This document shows, piece after piece, positions 18,101 to 25,578 of a DNA stretch of 64,000 bases. Below the pieces are notes generated by a model. The model was not told the origin of the DNA and searched no databases. It was given only the letters and a program-made list of their open reading frames with translations. The translations under genes were made by a program, and so were the position numbers. The stretch's first letter is position 1, and every line of letters starts with the position of its first letter. This stretch comes from M3007 sp041741155 (lineage in GTDB: Bacteria > Bacteroidota > Bacteroidia > Chitinophagales > Saprospiraceae): the NCBI GenBank assembly GCA_041741155.1, contig JBGSKO010000174.1, positions 1-64,000 on the forward strand. Reading direction: 5' to 3'.

Positions 18101-19036
18101 TCGGCAAGTGGCGGCACGCCGCCGTACACCTACATCTGGTCGAACGGGGCCACTGGAGCTGTGCTTGATGGCCTTCCGGCAGGTGTCTATGCACTTTTTC
18201 TGATGGATGCCAACGGGTGTGCGCGGACGGACACGACCCTGGTGGGTGAGCCGGAAGCCTACGAACCCGATTTCGAGGTGCTGAGCCAACCCTGTGCAGA
18301 CCGCGCCAACGGCATCTTGTCCGTGTCGGGTTTTCCGGACGGCACGCGCTACGGCCTGAACCGCCCGGCAAACCGCGACTCGGCGTTTTTTGCCGGTGTG
18401 GGTGGCGGGCCGCTCGTGCTGTTTGTAGAAGACCCGGCGGGTTGTTTGTTTGAGTTTGATTTTGATATGCCGGCCTTGCCGGAAATGTTGGGCGTACTCC
18501 TGGCCGACACGACCATTCGCCTGGGCGACAGTGCCTGGTTGCGCGTGGTATTGACGCCGGATGTGGCCTTTGGGGCGGTGCAATACGCGTGGCTCAGCCC
18601 GCTTGCGCCACTATCGCCCTGCGATACCTGCGCGGAATTGTGGGTGCAGCCGTTCCGGTCGGCATACTATACTGTACAGTTCACGAGCACTGCAGGCTGC
18701 CGGTCGGAAAGCCGGGTGCTGGTGCAGGTTTTGCGCGACAGTGTGTATGCCCCGAACGTATTGTACCCGGATGCAGTGCTGGACGAGAATCGGTTTTTTA
18801 CGCTCTTTGCCCGGGAGGGCGCCGTTCGGCAAATCCGTTTGCTTCAGGTGTTTGATCGTTGGGGCGAGACGGTGTTTGAGCGCGCGGCATTTCCGCCCAA
18901 CAACCACCAGCTGGGCTGGGATGGTCGCTACCGGGGCAAGGAAATGCAGCCGGGCGTATTTGTGTGGTATGCCGAAGTGGAATACCTGGATGGGGTGGTG
19001 GAGCGGATAAGCGGGGATGTAACGGTGGTGCGGTGA
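12122..19036 (+). CDS. Giant T9SS type B cargo protein with DUF11-like and SprB repeats
   Basis: A 2304-aa exported protein. A signal peptide (AKRLRCLGVVLAMPLWAAAAA) is followed by about 1500 residues of beta-rich segments resembling DUF11/conserved-repeat domains (phrases such as YAVTVTNPDAQ, FVLRNEGLGSAFYLFVVDP). Next come about six SprB-type repeats (16904-18262) and a C-terminal domain of the CHU_C / type B sorting class (LQVFDRWGETVFE .. LGWDGRYRGKEMQPGVFVWYAEV). Proteins of this kind cross the outer membrane through the type IX system and stay attached to or near the surface, often as adhesins. Many Cys pairs in the DUF11-like part suggest disulfides. The stop is followed in the same frame by a broken copy of a sorting-domain end (19145-19228). 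Confidence 0.9.
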   Translation: MTAFFAKRLRCLGVVLAMPLWAAAAATPVVSTTIPTDISACEEVIYAVTVTNPDAQVQAAGTLRYCLPDGLTFAGVVGLVPSDLSDPRCPVLGLPDIAANGSLSFEIRVQAGCISMDRGDLRDTIRITTGGVSQPDVLGSAYNLRTPVITLLPGQNWNYSGAIGEVFTRTFVLRNEGLGSAFYLFVVDPFVPAGLELVQTTGTMQGDTLILTGADLGPNGYLAYQDSLVVTQMFRLVSCSSATTTVEYGWSCADGNVCGLLRYEQYTVSGGNSPQPNIQISFVNPFPAARPCEPEVVEIQIQNTGTATALGLQWLHGLVLGETGAASEAMKSDCYRMTDFRVGNTSLSDASAGNLLVPYEILFAGLLSDPDGPGGFSDEDNDGRFDDIAPGSSAVVRFVFEINPACKSCNELLDRMYVAARFLYASECAVGLQSDLPANGSIGIQFSQNLLEIEQNFIFDAGEAYDFIYALDATFSGFQAQCPNDSIVAEINLPVSMTLPPGFQPLFDNMPIPWWAPNDTLLYLLLPGAVGELSVPLLAVCPPDIDDSTTCTPPYEPRTYLMPVNIRWRCGNDCPEEYELVCIGGIPFTVDCPRPEDTSQQHGVFADTFYVRRLSLGYVDNILSAQVDPITDSLRLDMGIPYDTVLMQAEARFEGAPGEVFDSVKIEVYYWNGLQEYFLPLGAALVLEDSETGAIVQCPGLALDYRYVNGYHIWEADLLPLTQPGGCLFNSGVQPSAGDRLYLEISAQLTEVLPYLEVEEIKDLRVRFPYTYHGDTLLCETKNAVFNAINPDYEYNALLTFTGGVCDDLAVDVIFYQGLSGRVQEDLFPNEIRPLFVYDSLTIELDPGGYAYQPGSAVWVYQLGDGAAGTPVAQQVPLADPQATLLPSGNTALLFVRPPGLPVTDYYEGRAPATLRFRAEVLCPPDTTRAPLSITGRRLLCILDSINVQIAGIPTASEDFNESGLFTFGPASGSRVPSWTIEFCNPAPALSIAAPLIFLENGPGLQLLSAADVSNPLAPQPLSFVQTDATHAVLEALPLNVGGCQSIELKATVLDCVNDTLRLVAGFQCANSVAPCILPNPLELFFLPKEALPQVGVAGGPNGPVNLCEPIDYELRIVNVGEGGMYDIELLLQLPQAGQTLVPGTFSAEYAGQFAPIADPVLTPDGLLLDVDFSQLPFALEALPGIFFAPANALVFHFQLQTSCDYVDGTRFRYATAWQEACGDAKNTGLFVAPPMQIAGAPTTTNAYQIRLETPNPASFCGENTVRISIVNPGDLGPTTAFEKVRIVLPADFSYVPGSLQPLHNSPVAEPAILPFGDIVFLSFGLPANVAGGDSMVFEFQVQNSAILEACTASYPFSVQMLQTANVACVNTSCNIDFVLLEETFSANFEKPVFELGGLAGAAIPADANLEQWDLQFQINNLSSVPGGGSLQIEVRLDGNQNAQLDPGDALLLAFAADVEGLLPGAAQPVTQTVNVAAALGCSGLWVILTDTLCSCAQDSVFIPFVPLANTGQDRTLCAGEIAALGFQAITGAAYTWLPASPNLSSSATPDPAYQFAGPFDNTLQFSETLVLQTTRAQGCISFDTVRIVTRKAEVSLSANPVLCHGDSTGSVLAVVQGAELPVQFFWENNPGAGDQLLNLPAGTYVLAVVDSLGCADTASVLVTQPDALVANLAVSDFNGFEISCAGANDGSITAVPSGGAGGYQYAWVPTGAGPSLANLPPGAYSLTLTDANSCSVIANTVLSEPPPLALELTVQDEICLNAANGSIGGTIQGGVQPWLVNGQPATGSAFLLNGLSVGAYPVAVVDANGCSIGVDTSLAVQFSVVSASTDSVACFGGNDGQAVAMGTGFPPFSFVWSGGQTQAIISGPAGVYSVTVSDALGCTYVLQTAIGQPAALAGAAIPQDVGCFGDSTGQVVLSGQGGTPPYLFELNGQPALSPVPNLPAGTYTFLLTDANGCMVPLTAEVLQPAPLAVDVQAKDAVCFGSSTGSATASASGGTPPYTYIWSNGATGAVLDGLPAGVYALFLMDANGCARTDTTLVGEPEAYEPDFEVLSQPCADRANGILSVSGFPDGTRYGLNRPANRDSAFFAGVGGGPLVLFVEDPAGCLFEFDFDMPALPEMLGVLLADTTIRLGDSAWLRVVLTPDVAFGAVQYAWLSPLAPLSPCDTCAELWVQPFRSAYYTVQFTSTAGCRSESRVLVQVLRDSVYAPNVLYPDAVLDENRFFTLFAREGAVRQIRLLQVFDRWGETVFERAAFPPNNHQLGWDGRYRGKEMQPGVFVWYAEVEYLDGVVERISGDVTVVR
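16904..18262 (+). repeat. SprB repeat array (about six units)
   Basis: Six units of about 75 residues each carry the SprB pattern: C-x-G-x-x-x-G, then GG-x-x-PY, W or L, L-x-x-G-x-Y-x-x-x-x-x-D-x-x-x-C, ending in QP or EP. A seventh, degenerate unit reaches to about 18470. The SprB adhesin of Flavobacterium johnsoniae has the same type of repeat; whether this protein acts in gliding or adhesion is unknown. Confidence 0.85.
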
Positions 19037-19144
19037 CAGGCCAGATTTTACCGCTGCGTTTCGGCAGGATACACCCGAAAACGATTGTTTTCACAGGCTT
19101 TGATTTGTGTTGTTCGGAGTGCACTCTGCCCGACCGGGCAAGAT

Positions 19145-19228
19145 GCGGAAATGCCCTCCGCAGTGTTTGGCTGGTATGCCGAAGTGGAGTACCTTAACGG
19201 CCAAATTGAGCGGATTGAGGCGACATGA
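19145..19228 (+). pseudogene. Remnant of a T9SS type B sorting-domain C-terminus
   Basis: Codons 19145-19228 read AEMPSAVFGWYAEVEYL.. and end with TGA. They align with the last residues of the 2304-aa protein (KEMQPGVFVWYAEVEYL..), sharing the core WYAEVEYL and the following xxxERI. The frame is the same as that of the upstream gene and stays open from its stop codon, but the preceding 36 codons show no resemblance to a sorting domain. This is best read as a partial duplication or the scar of a deleted neighbouring cargo gene. The rest of the 268-bp gap holds nothing else recognisable. Confidence 0.65.
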
Positions 19229-19304
19229 CCGTGCTGCTGTGCGGAAGTTTGCCGCCCCCCCGACTTCGGAGCAAACATTTATTCACTAACCTAATACATC
19301 TTGC

Positions 19305-22300
19305 ATGAAAAAACACCTCCTCCTTCTCGCAATGTGGTTGATTGGAAGCATAGCCCTTTTGGCGCAGAATGCTTCCGACATTGTGGTGCCGATAACGGTC
19401 ACCACAGTCGCCAACCCACCCTCCATCACCCTGAGTTTTCCGGCTACGGCCGGCGCTACAGCCACTTTTGTCGGCAGAAAACAAATAAATGAAACGGCCT
19501 GGAGCGTCCTCCAACTACCGGCAGCAGCCACGTCCTTTACCGACAACAACGTGGTGCCTGGTATCGGTTTCGAGTACATCGTAGTCAAAAGCGCCAGTGC
19601 GGCGCCCACACAACGCATTGGCCTCGTCTATGCAGGCATTGAACTACTGCCGATTGTCTATCGCGGCAAGATGATTTTTGTGGTGGACAATACGCTGTCC
19701 ACGCCACTTGCTGCCGAGCTGGACCGCTATGTGCAGGATTTGCGCGGCGACGGCTGGCAAGTACTTCGGTATGATATTGATGTGGCGGCCAGCACGGTAC
19801 CGTCCGTGAAAGCGCTCATTCGAAGTGCCTATGAAAGCGACCCGGGTAATGTGTCCGGGGCATTCCTGTTCGGAAACATCCCCGTGCCGTATTCCGGAAA
19901 TATCGCCCCGGACGGCCACTCCGAACACCAGGGCGCCTGGCCTACGGATTACTACTACGGCGACATGGATGAGGCCGGCTGGACGGACGAAACCGTGAAT
20001 AACAACACCGCAGCCCGCGCAGCCAACCGCAACGTACCGGGCGACGGCAAGTTTGACCAAAGCCTGACCCCCACCCTGGCCGAAATCGTCGTGAGCCGGG
20101 TGGATTTTTCCAACCTGACTACAGGCTGGGACGTATCCCAAACCGAACTTTACCGCCGGTATTTGAATAAAAACCATGCGTTCCGGACGGGGGCATACAA
20201 GCCGTCGAACCAAACCCTTGTGGACGACAACTTCGGCTATTTTGGCGGTGAAGCATTTGCCCAAAGTGGTTTCCGAAACGGCTACGCCCTCACGGGCGCC
20301 AACTCTGTTCAGCAGGCAGATTTTTTCAATGATACCAAAAGTCAGAGCTTTCTGATCGGCTACGGCTGCGGGGCCGGCGGTTACGCCAGCGCTGCCGGTG
20401 TGGGCGCGTCGTCCAATTTCCAGACAGACAGTGTCAATATCGTTTTCTCTATGCTTTTTGGCAGTTATTTCGGCGACTGGGACTACGAAAGCAACCCGCT
20501 CATGCCCAGTGCCCTGGCTTCCAAAGGAGGAATCCTGACCAGCGCCTGGGCGGGCCGTCCCAACTGGCACCTGCACCACATGGGTCTCGGTGAACCGATC
20601 CTTACGAGTACCTTCTGGGTATGGCTCAACAGCTTTCTGGGCCAGGCTCGTGTATATCCGCCCAGTTCGAGCGACGACCTGATTCACGTCGGCCTGCTCG
20701 GCGACCCTACCCTGCGTGCGCATGCCGTGCGCCCGCCGCAAGATGTCGTCGCCACGGCTTCTTGCGAAACGATCAACCTCACCTGGACGGCATCCCCCGA
20801 TGCGCAATTGGGCTATCTGGTATATTGGGCGCCCAGTCTGGACAGTGCGTTTCAACTGATTGTGAACGCGCCGGTTTTCGGAACAACCTTCGTGGACTCA
20901 TTCCCTGTTGACGGTGCAAACTACTATCAGGTGCGGACGTTCAAGCTCGAAACCGTGCCCACCGGCTCGTATTACAACCAAAGTATCGGCGCCGGCGCAT
21001 TGGCGACATTTGGGATAGATCCCTTTACCGCAGATGCCACCACTACCCATGTATCCTGCAACGGCGCCGCGAACGGCGCAGTCACCTTGACCGTCAATGG
21101 CGGCAATAATCTGACTTATCTGTGGTCCAACGGCGCTAATACGCCCGATATCAGCGACCTGGGGGCCGGTACATACACCGTCACAATTTCTGATGCGCAA
21201 GGCTGTACGGCCACCGCAGAAGCTACGGTGAATGAGCCGGACGAACTCGGCCTTGGTGCGGATGTTAGCGACATCTCCTGTTTTGGACTGACCAACGGCA
21301 GCATTGCGCTCAATGTGAGCGGCGGTGTGTTGCCGTACACCTTCGAATGGTCCACCGGCGAAACGACTCAAGGCATTGCCGACCTCGCCGCCGGAACATA
21401 CACCGGCACCGTCACGGATGGGAATGGTTGTGTGGGCATTATTAGCAACGAGGTATTTGAGCCGTCGGAATTGGAAATGACACTGTTCCCCGCCGATGCC
21501 GATTGTAATGGCGCATCCACGGGCAGCATTGGATCCGGTATCAGCGGAGGCACCCCCGGCTACACATTTATCTGGTCGAACGGCGCGGATACGGAAACCC
21601 TTACCGATATCCCCGCAGGCGCTTACACCGTCACAGCGACCGATGCCAACGGTTGCACCCGCATCGAAAGCGCCGGCATCGGCGAACCGGATGCCATCAA
21701 TGCCGGTACAACTACTACGGAAGCCGGCTGTGCCGGAGCCACCAACGGCAGTGTACAACTGACGGTAGATGGCGGCACACCGGGTTACACCTTCGAGTGG
21801 TCGAACGGCGCCACGGAGCAAAACCTCGACAACGTGGCATCCGGTGCCTACACGGTGACGATTACCGACGACTCCGGTTGTACGCTGACGACTTCGGCCA
21901 CAGTAGGCCAGCTCACGACGTTGGCAGTACAAGCTTCATCCGATCCGGTCCTTTGTTTTGGCGCAACTACGGGTTCTGCCGCTGTGCAGGCAACCGGTGG
22001 TACACCGGCCTACACCTATTCCTGGTCGAACGGCGGAAATACTGCCTCCATCAGCAACCTCGCTGCCGGAGCATACACTGCCACGGTGACGGATGGTGTC
22101 GGCTGCTCGCAAACGACTACTGTTTCGATAAGCGAACCGTCGGAAGTCATCGCCGGCGCCGTTTGGAAAGCGCAGGATTGTGGCATCACGAATATCGGTA
22201 CGGTAACGCTGACCGTAAGCGGCGGCACACCGGATTATATGTTTCAATGGTCCACAGGTGCCAATACCCAAAATCTGGAAAACATAGCTCCGGGTCTTTA

Positions 22301-23576
22301 TGAGGCTACTATTACGGATGCCAATGGCTGTACGAAGGTGATTGCCAACACGGTGATACAACCACCTGCGCCACTTGCTGCGCAAACGGTATTTGAACAA
22401 AGCACCTGCCCGGGCGTCGCGCCTGTACTTGGCAATGTGTTTGCTTTTGTAGTGGGCGGCACCAGCGGCTACACCTTCTTGTGGTCCAATGGCGACATAA
22501 CACCAAATTTGCAAAACGTGCCTGCCGGGCCGTACACCGTCACGGTAACCGATGCTGCCGGCTGTACTACTGTACATGAGAATGCGGTAAACACCTTCTT
22601 CCCCGCTTGGGATGTAGTGGCTGCCCCGGCGTCCGTTTCCTGCTTCGGCGGTTCCAATGGCGCCGTCAGCCTGACCGTCGCCGGCGCCGGCGGTCCGAAC
22701 TACACCTACGACTGGTCGAACGGCAGTACTACCAAAAATTTGACCGCCGTGACCGCCGGGGCGTACACCCTTACGATCTCCGATGCTATTGGTTGCACGA
22801 CGGAAATCACAACGATGATTGGCCAGCCGGAACAGCTTGTGGCCTCCATCGGCACCAGTGCTGATGTCACCTGCCCGGGTTTGTCGGATGGCCAGGCCAG
22901 CTTGCTGGTTGGCGGCGGTACCGCCGGCTATACCTACCTGTGGTCCAACGGCTCAACAACGCCACAAGTCTCCAACCTGCCTGCCGGAACAAGTGGCTGC
23001 ACGATCACGGATGCCAATGGCTGCGTAGCCACCGCTTCCGTTAACATCGGGGAACCTGTACCGCCGGTAGTGAGCATCGTCGGAGCCGACACGTCCTGCG
23101 TGGGCGGCACGATGATTTACAGCTTGCCCGGATCGGTAGCCAACTACCAGTGGACGGTTTCTGCCAATGGCACGATCACACAGGGACAAGGAACCGCGCA
23201 AATCGAGGTGAACTGGCAAACCGCCGGAGCCGGCACAGTCTCCGGCGCCTACACCTGGAGCGCCAACAACTGTCCGGATGACATTTCATTGCCCGTAGAA
23301 GTCAAGGTCTGCGTGGGCACCAACGAGCCGACACTGGCCGGCGTGCGCGTGCAACCGAACCCATTCGGGGCGCAGTTGAACGTGTTATTCGACCGCCCTG
23401 TACAACCCGGCACGCGGATGCGCCTGCTGAACGCCCACGGTCAGCTCATTGTCGAACAAACCACGGTGACAGAGACGACGAACCTGCAAACCGAACACCT
23501 GCCCGCCGGTGCGTACCTCCTGCAAATTGTGGAGCATGGCCAGGTTGGCGTTTGGAAGGTGGTAAAAATGGACTAA
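19305..23576 (+). CDS. T9SS type A cargo: C25 (gingipain)-like domain plus nine SprB repeats
   Basis: A 1423-aa exported protein. A signal peptide (HLLLLAMWLIGSIALLAQ) precedes a domain at about residues 110-460 that resembles peptidase C25 (phrases SGAFLFGNIPVPYSG, PDGHSEHQGAWPTDYYYGDMD, EIVVSRVDFSNL). The expected His of the catalytic GHG motif appears replaced (IGYGCGAGG, Cys355), and the expected nucleophile region reads MLFGSYFGDWD (383-393) without Cys, so proteolytic activity is doubtful. A fibronectin-like segment follows (ATASCETINLTWTASPDAQ), then nine SprB repeats (21030-23057) and a type A sorting domain (VRVQPNPFGAQLNVLFD .. LPAGAYLLQI). It is probably a surface adhesin. A strong terminator lies 46 bp after the stop. 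Confidence 0.85.
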   Translation: MKKHLLLLAMWLIGSIALLAQNASDIVVPITVTTVANPPSITLSFPATAGATATFVGRKQINETAWSVLQLPAAATSFTDNNVVPGIGFEYIVVKSASAAPTQRIGLVYAGIELLPIVYRGKMIFVVDNTLSTPLAAELDRYVQDLRGDGWQVLRYDIDVAASTVPSVKALIRSAYESDPGNVSGAFLFGNIPVPYSGNIAPDGHSEHQGAWPTDYYYGDMDEAGWTDETVNNNTAARAANRNVPGDGKFDQSLTPTLAEIVVSRVDFSNLTTGWDVSQTELYRRYLNKNHAFRTGAYKPSNQTLVDDNFGYFGGEAFAQSGFRNGYALTGANSVQQADFFNDTKSQSFLIGYGCGAGGYASAAGVGASSNFQTDSVNIVFSMLFGSYFGDWDYESNPLMPSALASKGGILTSAWAGRPNWHLHHMGLGEPILTSTFWVWLNSFLGQARVYPPSSSDDLIHVGLLGDPTLRAHAVRPPQDVVATASCETINLTWTASPDAQLGYLVYWAPSLDSAFQLIVNAPVFGTTFVDSFPVDGANYYQVRTFKLETVPTGSYYNQSIGAGALATFGIDPFTADATTTHVSCNGAANGAVTLTVNGGNNLTYLWSNGANTPDISDLGAGTYTVTISDAQGCTATAEATVNEPDELGLGADVSDISCFGLTNGSIALNVSGGVLPYTFEWSTGETTQGIADLAAGTYTGTVTDGNGCVGIISNEVFEPSELEMTLFPADADCNGASTGSIGSGISGGTPGYTFIWSNGADTETLTDIPAGAYTVTATDANGCTRIESAGIGEPDAINAGTTTTEAGCAGATNGSVQLTVDGGTPGYTFEWSNGATEQNLDNVASGAYTVTITDDSGCTLTTSATVGQLTTLAVQASSDPVLCFGATTGSAAVQATGGTPAYTYSWSNGGNTASISNLAAGAYTATVTDGVGCSQTTTVSISEPSEVIAGAVWKAQDCGITNIGTVTLTVSGGTPDYMFQWSTGANTQNLENIAPGLYEATITDANGCTKVIANTVIQPPAPLAAQTVFEQSTCPGVAPVLGNVFAFVVGGTSGYTFLWSNGDITPNLQNVPAGPYTVTVTDAAGCTTVHENAVNTFFPAWDVVAAPASVSCFGGSNGAVSLTVAGAGGPNYTYDWSNGSTTKNLTAVTAGAYTLTISDAIGCTTEITTMIGQPEQLVASIGTSADVTCPGLSDGQASLLVGGGTAGYTYLWSNGSTTPQVSNLPAGTSGCTITDANGCVATASVNIGEPVPPVVSIVGADTSCVGGTMIYSLPGSVANYQWTVSANGTITQGQGTAQIEVNWQTAGAGTVSGAYTWSANNCPDDISLPVEVKVCVGTNEPTLAGVRVQPNPFGAQLNVLFDRPVQPGTRMRLLNAHGQLIVEQTTVTETTNLQTEHLPAGAYLLQIVEHGQVGVWKVVKMD
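21030..23057 (+). repeat. SprB repeat array (nine units)
   Basis: Nine consecutive units of 74-80 residues have the pattern C-x-G-x-x-x-G .. GGTPGYTF-x-WSNG .. AGAYTVT-x-TDANGC .. EP. Repeats 4, 6, 7 and 8 deviate at the closing EP (QL, QP, NT, QP). The DNA copies differ at many synonymous sites, so the array is old rather than recently amplified. Confidence 0.9.
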
Positions 23577-23621
23577 TACTCTGTGATTCGTTTATTTTTG
23601 AACGTTTTTGACTTAAAACGA

Positions 23622-23656
23622 GAAAGCCGGGAGGAGACTCCCGGCTTTCTTTTTTA
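23622..23656 (+). terminator. Rho-independent terminator after the 1423-aa cargo gene
   Basis: A perfect 12-bp stem (GAAAGCCGGGAG / CTCCCGGCTTTC) with a 4-nt GAGA loop is followed directly by seven T. It separates the cargo gene from the protease/two-component operon. Confidence 0.93.
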
Positions 23657-23695
23657 CGATGAAAATTTAAGTTAGATGGGGATTTCCGGCATGAA

Positions 23696-23711
23696 TAGTG
23701 GAATACCACTA
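23696..23711. promoter_or_regulatory. Candidate operator TAGTGG-N4-CCACTA, copy 1
   Basis: A perfect 6-bp dyad around a 4-bp spacer starts 37 bp upstream of the TACATTTG element at 23733. The same palindrome recurs at 28221-28236 with almost the same distance to an identical -7 element. Placed near -35 to -50, it suits an activator of the NarL/FixJ type; the response regulator at 27529-28218 is the obvious candidate. Confidence 0.55.
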
Positions 23712-23732
23712 AAGGCTATGCAAACAACATGG

Positions 23733-23740
23733 TACATTTG
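23733..23740 (+). promoter_or_regulatory. Bacteroidota-type -7 element (TACATTTG)
   Basis: An exact TAnnTTTG match inside the longer in-frame extension of the protease gene. It ends 21 nt before the ATG at 23762. No TTG sits at the expected -33 position, which fits a promoter that needs an activator. Confidence 0.5.
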
Positions 23741-23761
23741 TCAGACGAACCCACGATATAT

Positions 23762-24922
23762 ATGGCATACACGGCATTTTCCAAAACTCAACTATCTGCG
23801 CTCCAGAATGCCCTGGATGCCGGTGCTGACGCCAATTTCCAATCCGTAGTGGAAGAATACGGCTTACATGCATCTTATGCTACGGATATGGGGCGGTTGA
23901 TGCTGGTTGCCGAATTGGAGGAAAATGGTCAGGCTCAAAAAGCAGACCCAGACAAGAAAATCTTTCGCGTATGCAAACGGAAAGACGACCTGCGCTGTCA
24001 GGTGGGGCAGGTGCTGTCCAACCTGAAAAGCCGAAGCGAACGGAGCGATTCCGGCCATGGGTTGGACGAGGCATACGCTGCCTTTCGGAGAAATGCGAAA
24101 GCGACCGTCCTGATTGTGGACAAGAGCGGCCTGGACATCGGGGAGCCGGATAAAGACGGAAAAATCAGCATCAAGGGTATTGAATCCCTGCACGCGTTGG
24201 ACCTGACCAAATTTGCCCAAGACGATGCCCACCGGGATATGTCCTTATGCGACGAGTACTTTTACGCCAATGAGCTGGTCCCGGATACCGACATTTACGG
24301 CTCGGGGTTTTTTATTGACCACGACAAGGTGGTGACGGCGGCGCATGTGCTGAACCAGGTTTTTGTAAATAAAGTAAAGCCTGAAAACCTTCTGTTCATC
24401 AGAGGCCACTACGTGTACCAAACCGGGGAGCCAGTAATTGAAATGTTTGAAGATCAACTTTACCTGTTGGATCAACCGAAAATCTTGATTCGCGACAGAA
24501 TTCGGTACGGAAGCCTTGACGGTGACATGGCCTGGGTGAACGTCCGGCCATACTTCGAAGGCAAAGCATATCCTTTTCAATGGAACGGGTTTGGACAGGG
24601 TCCAGTTAAAAAAGACGCCGGCGTGTATGCACTGGGACATGGCTTGGGGGTTCCCATGAAGGTGTCGTTCGGAGGGGAAATTCAAGACGAGATATATGAC
24701 AATACACCTGCCATGTTCACTTGTGATATGAACATATTGCCGGGCAGTTCCGGCTCGCCTATATTCGATGCCGATAGCCATCGGTTGGTAGGAGTCGTCA
24801 GCGGGCTGCATGAAATCTACACGGAAGTAGTTTTTAACAGACACTGCGTCGAACTCAAGATCAATATGGACGGTGATTTCAGCGGAGTCGCCACACATAT
24901 TTCGCCGTTTCGTTCACTATAA
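23762..24922 (+). CDS. Trypsin-like serine protease with N-terminal helical domain
   Basis: A 386-aa protein. Residues from about 170 form a chymotrypsin-fold protease: His195 in VVTAAHVL, a likely catalytic Asp in LDGDMAWV (253 or 255) and Ser330 in LPGSSGSPIF, with the FFIDHDKVV strand before the His. The first 55 residues (FSKTQLSALQNALDAG ..) are helical and distantly recall the small effector-associated adaptor domains fused to trypsin-like proteases in bacterial conflict systems, but I cannot match a named one. No signal peptide is seen, so it is probably cytosolic. The start at 23762 is chosen because an earlier ATG at 23729 lies upstream of the -7 element. It is the first gene of an operon with an unknown protein, a histidine kinase and a response regulator. 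Confidence 0.82.
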   Translation: MAYTAFSKTQLSALQNALDAGADANFQSVVEEYGLHASYATDMGRLMLVAELEENGQAQKADPDKKIFRVCKRKDDLRCQVGQVLSNLKSRSERSDSGHGLDEAYAAFRRNAKATVLIVDKSGLDIGEPDKDGKISIKGIESLHALDLTKFAQDDAHRDMSLCDEYFYANELVPDTDIYGSGFFIDHDKVVTAAHVLNQVFVNKVKPENLLFIRGHYVYQTGEPVIEMFEDQLYLLDQPKILIRDRIRYGSLDGDMAWVNVRPYFEGKAYPFQWNGFGQGPVKKDAGVYALGHGLGVPMKVSFGGEIQDEIYDNTPAMFTCDMNILPGSSGSPIFDADSHRLVGVVSGLHEIYTEVVFNRHCVELKINMDGDFSGVATHISPFRSL

Positions 24923-24933
24923 AAATCCAGGTC

Positions 24934-25578
24934 ATGCCTACATCAAACATCCCCCTTACCTTCGCGATCAAATCCGGCAATACCATCCACCTGTACATAG
25001 TGATTTATGCTGGCAGCCAGCCCGGCTTTGAGGAGGGCGAGGCTTCGGGTAACACGATGCTTTTCATAGTTGAAAAGGGAAGTACAGGCGCCACAAAGTT
25101 TTTCAAACACTACTCGTTCGATGTCGATTCATTTACGAATATCGAAGTCCGTTGCGATGGCCATACCCGAAAAATAGTCATCGCAGACCTGGATAATGGT
25201 ACCACGCCTACCCAATCCGGCGATCAAGCCCATGAGGTTCCTTATGCATACACCCAAACCGTGGATACGAATAGTTTTAGTGCCGAACTTGTAATTTTTG
25301 CACCGGCATCCAGCACACGACAATATGCTTGCACCCATTCCGGCCCCGGTACATCCACTGATGGCGATACGGAATCCAGCATTGGTATTGACACCCAGGC
25401 AACTGCCGTCTCGGAGTTTTCGGACAGCCATATGTTTACGGTACCAAATGTCCTTATGACTGACGGCGCGCATGAGGTAACAGTTGGCGACCCACCCAAA
25501 AAGAAAAGAACCAGAACCAAGAACAGAAATCATTCTCCTACCCCTTTTCCTATCAGAAGAAGGAACAGGCAAACTTGA
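24934..25578 (+). CDS. Hypothetical protein, operon with protease and two-component genes
   Basis: A 214-aa protein with no signal peptide or membrane segment and no family I recognise. The first 130 residues look like a beta-rich fold (LTFAIKSGNTIHLYIVIYAG, NTMLFIVEKGS, IEVRCDGHTRKIVIADL). The middle is Ser/Thr/Asp-rich, and the last 30 residues are strongly basic (PPKKKRTRTKNRNHS), which could bind nucleic acid or a membrane surface. It starts 11 bp after the protease gene, and its stop overlaps the TTG start of the kinase by 4 bp. Its position suggests a partner or substrate of the protease; that is inference only. Confidence 0.65.
   Translation: MPTSNIPLTFAIKSGNTIHLYIVIYAGSQPGFEEGEASGNTMLFIVEKGSTGATKFFKHYSFDVDSFTNIEVRCDGHTRKIVIADLDNGTTPTQSGDQAHEVPYAYTQTVDTNSFSAELVIFAPASSTRQYACTHSGPGTSTDGDTESSIGIDTQATAVSEFSDSHMFTVPNVLMTDGAHEVTVGDPPKKKRTRTKNRNHSPTPFPIRRRNRQT

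Noticed and set aside
15986..18583. Long minus-strand open frames (376 and 361 codons) inside the 2304-aa cargo gene
   Set aside because: They are antisense to clear SprB and sorting-domain coding sequence, are rich in His, Arg and Gln as antisense frames are, and match no family.
19644..21932. Minus-strand frames of 403 and 344 codons opposite the 1423-aa cargo gene
   Set aside because: They mirror the C25-like domain and SprB repeats; no independent coding evidence.
21030..23057. Regular repeats at about 225-bp spacing, considered as CRISPR or another DNA-level array
   Set aside because: The periodicity is that of SprB protein repeats; the DNA copies differ at synonymous sites and no short identical repeats with spacers are present.
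23729..23761. ATG 23729 as the start of the serine protease
   Set aside because: The TACATTTG element at 23733-23740 would be inside the coding sequence; the next ATG at 23762 fits the spacing seen at other promoters.
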